Shown: in pieces, positions 24,501 to 36,500 of the stretch
Position numbering within the stretch: position 1 is the first letter of the stretch
How the letters are laid out: every line of letters begins with the position of its first letter
Origin: Nectonema munidae
Taxonomy: Eukaryota; Nematomorpha; Nectonematoida; Nectonematidae
Reading direction: 5' to 3'
DNA length: 64,000 nt
Assembly (NCBI GenBank): GCA_030549495.1
Contig: JAUIRK010000781.1
Span: 62,001-126,000, forward strand
Notes under the pieces: generated by a model
Databases searched by the model: none
What the model was told of the DNA's origin: nothing
What the model saw: only the letters and a program-made list of their open reading frames with translations
Translations under genes and position numbers: made by a program

Positions 24501-27500
24501 TTATTGTTTGCATTTGTTGCTGTTGAATTATCCAAACATCTAAGAAAAGAAAACCTTTGGAACTTGGAGACAAGGTGTAGTCAAAGAAGAAGAAGATGCC
24601 CCAGTTGTATTATATATAATAATCAATCATATACTAAAATTTCTTGCAAGGATATGCATTTAAATTCGATTGAGACCATATTGGAGTGGAGTTTTCTCAT
24701 CCTACTTTTTGTAGAATGAAATGTCATGTCAAATAAGGTGCAGATGAATATATTCTTTTATAAACAGATTGCAAGACCTACAAGTCAGATGATGCAATTC
24801 CTGGAATTTTTAACCGGAATTAGTTTTCAATCTTAAGTTATTTAATTTTTCAACTTGTTTTATTCCACCTCAATGAAAATTTTCTTTATCCATTTTTTGA
24901 TTTTAAGAGGAATACTCCTTTCTGAGTCGAAACGAATTTTTGAATTTTCAGAGCTTCTAATTAATAATAAGAACTCATTTTGCACCTTATATTCATTTAA
25001 AAAGTTTATGATTATATTATAGCAGTTTCCAGAAAAAACTCGTTAGAGTGTGATGAAACATGCCCCTCAGATTTTCCAATGCAACTCTTTAGACACAACA
25101 TTGCAGTAGATGAAAAATACCAAGGCCTGCATCTTGACTTTCCTTTGACTTTGGAACAAGTAGAATCATTGCAAGAATATTTCGCTCAAGGACACGTAAG
25201 TTTTATGTCCCATTCGTTCACAAGAAAAGCGTTTAAATGGCTTTTGTAGATTTTAGCCGCGAAATATGTGGCAGAAATTCTGCGCTTTGCATACGCCAAA
25301 ATGTGCGTGATGAAAAATATTCGGAATGCAAACACGTTCTTTTCGCAATCCATCGTTGTTTGCGGCGACTTACACGGCTCCTTCGAAGACTTGCTCATTG
25401 TTTTTAATAAAGTAAGTTTTTAAACTAACATGTCCAATTTTTTCTTATCTAACAACCAACATTTCTCAATGCTTTTAAACATACAGTTTGTATTTTTGAA
25501 TTTTCTGGCCAAAATTTTTTTCCTCACTTATTCTGCATCCAATTGGTGATAATACACACGTAAAACAATAATTTGAAATTATTTGTAAAATATTACATTA
25601 ATTATGCTTAGAAATGGCTAAACGTATAGTTATTACGAATTATATCCCTTTTTATCTTATTGTTTATGCCTTGAAGATTTAATTATGAAATACCAAAAAT
25701 TAAATCTAGAAAAAGGACTTTCAAACTTGCATATAAAATCAACGTTGCAAAGTTGGAATCAGGGATAGGAGGTTTAAAAGGGACAGAAGTAGGATTCAAA
25801 ATCTTGTGAAAACCTAGGTCATAGTCGGAGTCAGGAAATATGTATCTCGTACTCTTAAAATTAAATTATTGAGTTATAATTTTTAGTTTTTTATCTTTCT
25901 ATTATTTGTTCATAATAACAATCTAACGAGAATAGCTTTTCTTGGCTCTAATTTTCATTGGTCAAACTATATCTGAAGACAGGTAATAAAAAAATGGCAG
26001 CCCCATTCAGAGGAGGATTTTTGAAAGTACATTGAGATTACTCTATATTGAACACCCTAGGAACTCAATAAAATTCTTCAAGGCATGCACTAATGGATTT
26101 TTTATTTTAGTTTGGGTCGAAGTGAAACTTTTGTAAGCACTTAGAGTGGGAGTCGAATCAGAGTCGAACATTTGAGCCTTCGACTCTACAACCTTCCTTA
26201 AAATGAGTGTTTAGATATCTTTTGCATTTAACAAATTATCCCTAAAATCTTTGTAAATATTTGTAAAATTAAAAATGAGCGAATTGTATTAACAAAGCCC
26301 TACCCAATGACCATATGTGTGCTGGGCTAAATTTGTCCGCTCAAGTGCCCCTCTTTTTCTCAGATATTAATAAGTTTTTAAAAATATTTTTGATCTTATA
26401 TATATATTTTAACTGTCCATTTTTTTATCAAAATTAATCAAATATGCCAAAAAATTGATTTATATTTGTCAGCTCATCTCAAAAAGGAACTTTTTATCTA
26501 AATAATTATATAAAGTTTTTTACACATGTATACCCATTTTAAGTATTTAGAATTTAGCGGTGATATTCTTTTTTTATGACAATTTTATCAAACCTTTCAA
26601 AAAAATTGATTAAACCTGCCAATCGTCAAGTATACTCAAAATAAATTCTACTTGCAGTATTTCTCTGGTAATTATTTTCTTAATTTAGAGGTTTAATTTA
26701 CTCAAAATATTTCATTTGTCAGCAAATTAGGTATCTCGATAGTACCTCCATCGTTTTGGCAACAAATTCGTTATCGGCTAGTAGTCTCTAATTATTTCTT
26801 TTATACTCTATACAGTATGTAATTTTGCTATTCATTCTATGATGATCCTTTCTTGGTAGCTCTTTTTTCATTAGAAATTTGTTTTCTTCAATCTGTGTTC
26901 GAAAAATCTTTTTTAAGGATTTAATTTGAACAGTTTTTTTCCTGCCTCAAGGCATTCTGATTAAAGGATCTATCTTAGGCCTTTTTATTAGTATCGTGTA
27001 TTTTATTATCAGGTGATATGAAGAGATATTGAGACTGAATATTTGTCAATCTTTTCCTGTTCAAAGATTTTTTTCTGATGAATCATTCGTAATGTTCATT
27101 GTTCAATTACAAAAAGTTTTACACCTTCTTCATCTAAAACAATCTCTCTTTCACGTAAAAGGAAAAAGATGGACAAATTCAATTTAATTAAAAAAATATT
27201 TTGATAGTGACTAAATCTTCACATATTGGCAACTGTGCCATTTTTGATAACTCTGACCTATTCAAAATTTTCAAATTTCCTACCCATCATAGTGAAATGA
27301 TAATTGTAATCTTAGCTGATAAGCTTTAGATTTAAAGATTTTTCATTTGCGAACTTCTTTTTCACCATCAAAATCTTTTTTGAACCACCCAATATTAGAT
27401 CATTACACCACTTCAACATGGTAGACTTTCCATTTAGTCCAAGATACATACTCCTTTTAATTCTCTTGATCACACGTCCTCTTTTCAATTAGTTTTCAGA

Positions 27501-30500
27501 TAGCTTCCTTCTCTCATACTAAACTTCAAAAGATTTTATAATAAGTTTTGTTTTTTTAAATAAATATTTTATACTCAACGTGATTGAAGAAACTATTATA
27601 AGCCTATATATATAAAAAAATTTGTTTATATTTTTACCATATAATTGTATATAACGATTTTTTGAAAAAAAAATGTACACAAGTGATTTTCAAGCATACA
27701 TCACTAATTCAATTGACACTTCCAGATATTTTTTTAACCGTTTTTGTCCAAAATGGAGTTCAGAAATAAAATAAGCATAGTCGATTTGCTATAAAAACAG
27801 ATATTTTGAATGGAAGAATGAATTGGGATTCACATTTTCTAGTGATTAGTTCAACATTTTCGGTGTATATGTCTTAACTTCAAGTGTATTTAAAGAATGG
27901 AAACCCAAGTAACAGTAACCCATACATTATCAATGGAGATATGGTGGATAGAGGTAGCAATTCGGTGGAAATCTTTATTTTACTGCTCGCCTTCTTCCTT
28001 CTCTATCCAGATAGTGTTTTCCTAAATCGTGGAAATCATGAAGACTACATTCTCAACTTCAAGTATGACATTATTAATTTTATGCGAATTTAAATTTATT
28101 CATCCACCTTTTTAGATATGGCTTTTACAAGGAAGTTTTGAAAAAATATGAAGTATCCATTTAAAATTGATTTTCTTTCATACACATTTCATGTATACTT
28201 TGAGTTATTTAGATTGTGAATCAAGTTTATAATATTAACGAAGGACCATACTTTTGTGTCCAGTTGAAAATGGAATTGCAAAAAACGAAATATTGAATAT
28301 GCAAACATTTGGTTTTTTGAAATTCCATTTGATGGAGCAGTGTGGTCCTGTGTTATTGTGAATTAATTATCTAAAAAATATATCAATTACACATTTGTCA
28401 AATAATTTTTGCCCCATCAGTCAAAAAAATAAATACATTATAGTGAATCTTTGTAAGCAGTAGTTCAGTTTGGCTGTAGAGAAAGTATTTTTACAAACTT
28501 CCAAAATTTAAATTTTGCAAAATAATTTTTATATGACTGACTTGAGCTTTCTCCATGATTATTATTTATTAAGTAGAAGAGAGGTATTTAATTACGATTT
28601 ATAATTTATTAAATTGAGGGGCTGATCAGAGGTAGGCAAAGTGGTCGATTAAAGATCTTTAGGGGTCGATAAAATAGATAAACTTACCAAAAGTAAAAAT
28701 TAACTAATAACTTTATAGTAGAAATAAATCTCATTTTTCTTTTAAAACATAGTTTATGACATTGTATAGTATAGGACAGGGGTCGGCAGCCTATGGCACG
28801 CGTGCAAGGTTTGGCACGCCTATCAATTGACATTGGCACTCACATATCTGTATGCAAAAAATAAACTTATATTTTAGTTTTACTCATTTTGAAGATAAGA
28901 ATCATATGAATTTATTTTTAACGTTGCATTTTTTTATGATTTATTTAAACTATCTGAAGTTAGCCGTAATTGGTATCATTACATTTCAATAAAAATAGCA
29001 CAGAACAAAATAATTTTAACGATGCAAAATCAAATGCAAACTTTTTCTTGTATGTTCAGCAGTAAGGATGATGATATGTTGAAATTAATTAACCTCTTTA
29101 CCTGGTCTAAACAAAGACACTCTTAAAAACTGGTTTCTATTTTGAGGATCATGCATTATATATAGACTCATTTTAAATGTATCTCATTTTACTTGAAATT
29201 TTATAATAGATCGAAATAAAAAGTGGTAGTGACACGAGTTTTTATAGACGAAAAAAAAATTTAATCGAACTATCCTATTTTACTTTTGAAAATAAAATGG
29301 CATTTATTTGCATTCATTTTTTAATTATTAAAAGATTAACAAAATAACTAGTTTTAAAAGTGCCTACTATAAAATTGGTATTGAGTGGATGGCACGAGCA
29401 ATGTGTTTGATAAATACGTTTCGCACTTCATTATCAAAAGCCTGCTGACGCGTGGTATAGGATATATGAAACATTTTTGGTTTGTATTTTTTCTCTTAAT
29501 TGTTGACATTGATTAATGCTTTTATGAAACATTTCTATGTGGGGTGGGGGTCGATGTGAAGACAATTGTTCTATGAAGGGTTCGACGGGTAAAAAAGTTT
29601 GCTGATCCCTGTTATAGATCATATAAGTATAACATTCCCTTGAAAAATTAATTAGACTGCAAAGTGCATCCAAACTTGCTATGAAACTATATGATCCTCT
29701 CTTCCTATAAATATCTTCAAGGTTAATTAATTATAAATAAAATGTATACTAAAATTACTTTTCAGAAAAAGTTGTTTTAATTACTACTTTCTGTTTTTAA
29801 TAAACGCATGATCATCATTAATTAGGAAATATTGAACATGGACGTTATAGACAGAACGTCATTAAAGCAGGTTTGACTGTATCACTTATTAGAATTTGTA
29901 AAATTTTCGATATAAAATCCCAAGGAAGAGTAAATTTTCATAGACGAATAGATAGAGATGTCGTGATGTGGGATCGAACTGGGCAATCGTATCTACATCT
30001 GAAGTTTCATGCATATAAACGGGCCATTAGGCGATCGGTATGATAATTTCTTGCTTGATACTTTTACGATAACGTAATCCATACTTTTAATATAAAGATA
30101 GAGTCTTTACAGTTCAATACTTCTTCTTTTTCAAATTAAAATGAAGAAATGTAACAAGATATCTCTCAATACGTAGTTTCGAGCTTAGTTTAATTACTAG
30201 AATATTTCAAAATTTTCTCTCGTGAAGTTTTTATCTACTCTAAAATTTTTGTAAATTTCTATAACGAGTATGAAAATCTATTAAGTTTGAAATCGGCAAA
30301 GATATAGCATATCAAGGTTAAAATTCGAAAATTTAGAGAAATAATTATATCTGGCTGAAAAGCTCGTATAAGTTTCCAAAAATTTATAATAATTTCCATT
30401 TTTTTAATATAGCACTTTTAATTTGCACTAACTAATATATTTCACGTAAACGTATTCAAATGCCAAGTTTTAATCTACTATGACATGACATTTTTATTTT

Positions 30501-33500
30501 AAACATCTTTTAAATTTTTTTTTACCAATTTAGTTGCACATAGAAAACCTGATCAAGTTTTTTTCTGAAGTTTTTTCTTCTTTACCATTAGCAACAATCA
30601 TTAACAACAAGATTTTTGTTTGCCATGGAGGAATTTCAAAAAATACTTCCCTTTCTGAAATTATGAAAGTTGATAGACTAAAGGTTTTTCATTTATTTTA
30701 CTTCTATGCTAATCCTAATTCCTAGCTAGAATTAGGATCTAACTTTAGAGTGGTCTACATCAAATCAGAGAGGAATATTCGAGATTTAAATACGCATTAA
30801 CCCATTTAAGACCAAGCAAAGCAGACGATATCTAAAAAAAACGCAGACGATTTATATTTAAAGTCATTGAAAAAAGCAGACGAAGATGAAATTACTTATG
30901 TTCCAAAATAGGAACATTGGTCGTAAATGGGTTAATATTTCTTTCAAAATAAAAGAGTATATAACAAGCTAGAGCTGGGTTTATTTCGAAGAAATCTAGT
31001 TGTTTGTATGAAATCCATATTAATGCAGAAAAAGTTTACAATTTTTTAATCAATCTTGGTCATTATATAATAAGAAAAAATAGTGAATAACTTTAAAACC
31101 CAAGTAGAAACTTCATAACTTTTGTTTGCTTTTATTAATCGATTATATATTTTTTTCCGGGCTCAAGGTCAAAGGAAGGCGAATTTCAACGAGATATCTC
31201 TCCAAATATAATTTTCAAAGATACTAATTTATTATTTAAGAAAATCTATTTAATCATTATTAGTTGAACATAAATTCGTCCTCTATTCATTCATTGAATT
31301 AAGAAGATCGAAGTAGTTGTGCAAAATCAAAAAGTCAAGGAAACAAAATATTTTTGAGATGAATTATCCATTATAAAGTGTATAGGCAGGGCTGGGCAAC
31401 AATATTGTGCTGGGCACCGCATTAAAGAAAACGTAAGCCTTAACGTAGCGGGCCTCGTTAAATTCGGTTCTATGAACATTTTAATAAAAGTTTTGTATTA
31501 AGTTCGCAAAATACATATTTCTCATTCAATGTACTTTGGCAAAAATATATTTTTTTTATTGCCCGCACTTCTTTGGCATAATTTTTTACTTCACTAAATT
31601 TCATGTTTGACCTGGAGATCTGAAAACATTAATCAAAAATACTTCTAGATAAAATTCTTAAAATGGAGAGAGGCCCACATAAAAAGAGTTCATGGGCGCA
31701 TGTAGCTCTTAAGAGGTGGGTTGACCACCTTTGATAGAGATTGGTAGGTGGATGTATGCATCAAAATGCGAGAAGCTCTATTTATAGTGATGAAAAGTTA
31801 ACTACGGATGTAATTTAAAATTATTGAATTCTGAAGTTTTAACTATGGGAATAGTGATAAAACATTTTGGGATCAGCATTCCACATTTTTTCCTTGCATT
31901 CATAATAACCATTTTTTTTCTTTTGTGGTATAAAGCTAAAGAGTGTTCTCTCACTGTCTTCCTCTTCATTTCACGCTAACATTAACGAATACTCCACACA
32001 AGTACTTTTTAAAGATAAGCGTCATCAAATGCTCTATAAGGGTATTTTCAGGAAGTTGATATGCTGTGGAGTGATCCGGGTAACATTAATGGTCAGTGCC
32101 ACAACAATTCGAGGGGCGTTGGTGTCTACTTTGGCGAAGATGTAACGGACATTTTTCTGAAGAAGTATGGCTTCAGTCTGTTGATACGCTCACATCAATG
32201 CAAGAGAAACGGTTATGAATATTCACAAAATGATAAAGTATTACACCTTAAATTCTTTTCTTGTTACTATCATAAAGCAGTTAAAGTAAAGGATGCGTTA
32301 GTTTCCAATCATAAAAAAATCAAAGATGTTGCCTACAAAGTTAATTACCTTAATAAATATAAAGGGAAATCTGTATGTTCTCTTTGCTTCAAAGTAGAGA
32401 GAAGGAGTTGATTTGTAGTTGAAATGTTGATTTTACTTGTTAAGAAGAATAAGAAAGAATCCAGGGATGAATATAAAAAATATACTCGGATATGTAGTAG
32501 GTAGGTATACTGTTATAGGCAAATACTTGGATGAAACGTGCAGATGACCTCGTGTATAAAATATAACAAAAATTATATGATTGCATAGGAATAGCATATA
32601 AAAGTAAACACATAAAAAATAAAATAGAACACCGTTCCTGAATTACAATTAAGAAAGATTTTAAGTAGAAAATATAAAATGAAATAGTGATCTTTCAAAT
32701 TGAATTTTCATGTAATTGAACTAGAACAGAAGTAGCAATTCATAATATTACAAGTAGGCTTATATTTTTCAATATATAATTATTTTTATCTTTTTTTTAA
32801 TTACCATTTTATGAAAAATAGATGGCAACTTATAAAACTCTTAATTATATGTTCCTTAAAGTTATAAGTATTGCATTGTCTCAAAGCCATTTATGATCGG
32901 CTTCTCAAGTTGGATTATATTTTCTTTTCATCACTACTTTTCCAGTATTCATAATGGAATAAACAAGGAAAAATACAATTTTTTATTTGGTTTTTATCGT
33001 ATTTCTTGAATACAGAGTTGTAAAGTCTTATTTCCGAAACAATGTTTCTGTTGAGCATGGCATACTTGAGCAGGCCGAAAAAAGATAGCATTTGGATATC
33101 CACATTAAAAACGGTAAAAACTTCCCACATTATCAGAATGGCGAAATCCTCAAATTGAATTCTTAAAGAACATTTTTAATTTTGTCTTTTATAATGCAAT
33201 TTATATTTATACTACGTATGTAAAATTTTCAGGTTAATTCAAATAGCCAAAAGAAAGGAGGCTAATTTTTAAGAAATATTTTAGCCACACTGGGTAAAAA
33301 TGGCCATATCTACCAACCCTTCCCCCGTATGACCATAAAATTAATTAATACAGGGTAAAAAATTAATTGTTTGATATTAGCTTTACTTTTAAAGGAAAAA
33401 AACTTTTGAAATGTTTGATTACAAAATTTATTATTATATTACATAGGAAATATACTGACATTAGTTTAATTAAATTATCGGTTATGGGATAAATATTGGT

Positions 33501-36500
33501 TAATAATATTATCATTAATTTTACGAAATATGACACAGTGGCTTACCAAAAGGGGGCAGAAAGGTCGGTCCGCCCTGGGCCAGTATTTATTTGATCAATC
33601 ATATCATCAATAAAATTTAATCCACATATTTCATACATGTAATAATGATTTGCTACACTTTTTACTCCAATTTTCCATACATATATATACCTGTATTATC
33701 AAGTTTTGAAGAGTTTTGAAATCTTAAAGGTCGGCAAAATTAGCATCCGCCCGAGTGGCATTAAATATAGGCCCAAACTGATATCATATAATTAGACTTG
33801 CCCAAATTAATAAAGATTTATTAGCTTTACACCACCCTAAGATGAATATCAAATATGCAAACTAATCAAAGTATTAATCATGCCTAATAATCGTCATCTC
33901 AGTAAAAAAAAAGATCACCAACATTGTTTAACATCGATGAATTTTGCTAAAACTCATTATTTACTCAAGCAATTCTTTCATATCACACACCATTCTTGAT
34001 TAAAATTAAAAAACTTGTCTGGTAGTTGAGAGGTAGAAAGTGACCATATGAAGAGTTAATCTTAAGTTAACTAAACTAAAGAAAATTGATTCTAAATTAT
34101 AAATGAATGAGAAATAGTTAGACATTCGTTCGGAGTCATTTGATATTTACACCTTTCAACTTTAATGTTTTGTCTAAAAAAATTTCCATTTGAAATTAAG
34201 AAAATCTTCATTAAATTTAATTGCTAATATTTTACTTTAGCTTGGCAATAATAATTGAATCTTAGAAAAGTATTGAAAAAATATTTAGAAAAAGAAGTAG
34301 ATTGCTATCTGTGCAGTCATCTTAATAATAAATTACCTGTGAAGATGTGAAAAGCGAAAATGTCCTAAAAAAGACAGTCATTTTAATGTAATTTGCAGCA
34401 TGGTGAAAGAAGCATAGCCTTTCGATAAAAGTATCAGATGAATGGCTGCTTCTGATTATTTAAGTGAAAACGTTTCCAACATTCGCATTAGAAAAGCTAA
34501 ACCTAGAGAGATATTCTTTTACAACAATAGTTTAGAGAGATATTCTTTTACAAAGAAAGCAATGTACATAAATAGAATACGATTTCTCTGAATTTTAATG
34601 GACATAAAAACATTAGGCCATGGATAATTTGTCGGTATATGTTTTCTTAATATTTTATTCTACCTTTCTAATTTCGCTTAAAACTATAAAGTCTAAGGAG
34701 CTTAATAAAAGTTAGAGTGGGTCTTTTGTCTAGAAAACACGGCTGAGCCACTTGTGTTGAAGTATGAACAAAGAAGGTTTGATACTGGATCGAACCCAAG
34801 ACCTTGTGATATCCAAGGCAGGCATCTAGACAACCTTAAATATAACTTCTCATATGTAAGTGCGTTTTGACTTAACTCTAGGTTCTGACCATCTTTTCCG
34901 CATCAAATTATTACGAAGAAGGCAGCAACAAAGGTGCGTATGTTAAGATTGATTCCAGCAATCAACTTTACATCGTGGAATACATAAACAAAGAAAAGCG
35001 GGGCTCAATATTTCCTGAAAGCCAAATGTAAGAAGTTCCAGACTCGAGCATACATTGGCTTAATAAGACATTTACTTTAGCGTTCCAAGAGTTGAGAATT
35101 CTGCCCTCTCATCGCTCATTTCCAGCTTAAAGCTTCAAGAAGAGTTTTTGATGCAAAAGTTTCAAAGTTTTGATGAAAAGAATACGGGTTTTCGTTTTTG
35201 TGCTCTTTTAAGAATACCAATTTTACTCTTTTAGTTAACAGGTCTAATTTGTTTGAATAACTGGTGCGTCGTTTTGCAAAGGAACTTCAACAAAGATATT
35301 CCTTGGAGGTTGTTGCATAAAAAAATTGTTAAGTTGGATGAACAAGGAAACATTTATTATCAAACAACCTTTGACAATCAATTCACAACGCGGGTATTTC
35401 TTTCTTTTCCCACTTCTATGCTCTTTTTAGATCATGTAATCTTTCTTCAAAGATGGGCCAGACTACTCAAGATATATTGTATACCAATAAGAAAAAGATG
35501 CAGCAAATATTTAGAATTCTTGATCAGGACAACTCAGGTAACAAATCGGTCTTTTTTTATATACAAATATATATATTTGATAGTCATCACTGATGGAACA
35601 CTCTTTAAAAGATCGGTTTCGGTTATTGAAGTTCCTGTCTAACACAAAGTAGAAGACAATTTCAATCTGCGAGAGGGGTATTTCATAGATAGTTCGGTTA
35701 GGGATGATGTCAAATTACGCACAATTATAATAAGTATATCATTCATCTAGAAATACCACGAAAAAAATTAAATTATTTAAAATTTGATATCATTGAATCC
35801 ATTCGATTTAGTGTTGAAAAATAATCGAAAATTAATAAAAAAAATTTCAAAACCTGTTTTGATGTATAAATAATTGCATATATTTACCTAAACATATGTA
35901 ATAATTATAGATTTATAATTTAGTTATCATCCATTATGTGGGTAAGTCACGGATTATCTTTTATATCTCATTCATTTCTAAATTATATATCTTTTAGCAT
36001 AAACAAACAAAAAATTTAGTTTTTTATTTTTTGAAATCAAAGATATTTTATTCTCATTTTTCACCCTGTTAACATTTCTTTTTTTCTTCTTCTAAAAATA
36101 ACACCTTAGATCTTAGAAATTATGAAACATTCAATATTCTTCCAGGCATATTTGAGCAATGAGTTGAAATAAATATTCTTTAAAAGAAAAAGCTTTCATT
36201 TTCTGGAGTTGATGGTTGTATTGAGCATAATATAGCAAATTGAATTTTCCATCTAGAAGTAGCTTCACGAATTAAAAATTTCACCTTCAAATCCACCACA
36301 TGCGAATGATATATCATGAAAAATTCTTTTTAATAAGTTATCCATCATATTAAATAAATATTTCTTCTCCTGTACATTGGTAGGGCTTTTTTGATTGTGA
36401 ATATCCTAATTATTCATATTTTTGTTAGTTATTTATTTTTAATATATTCTTAAAATTAGTTCCTAACCTTTTTTAAGCAAAATCTTTGTCAGTTTTAAGT

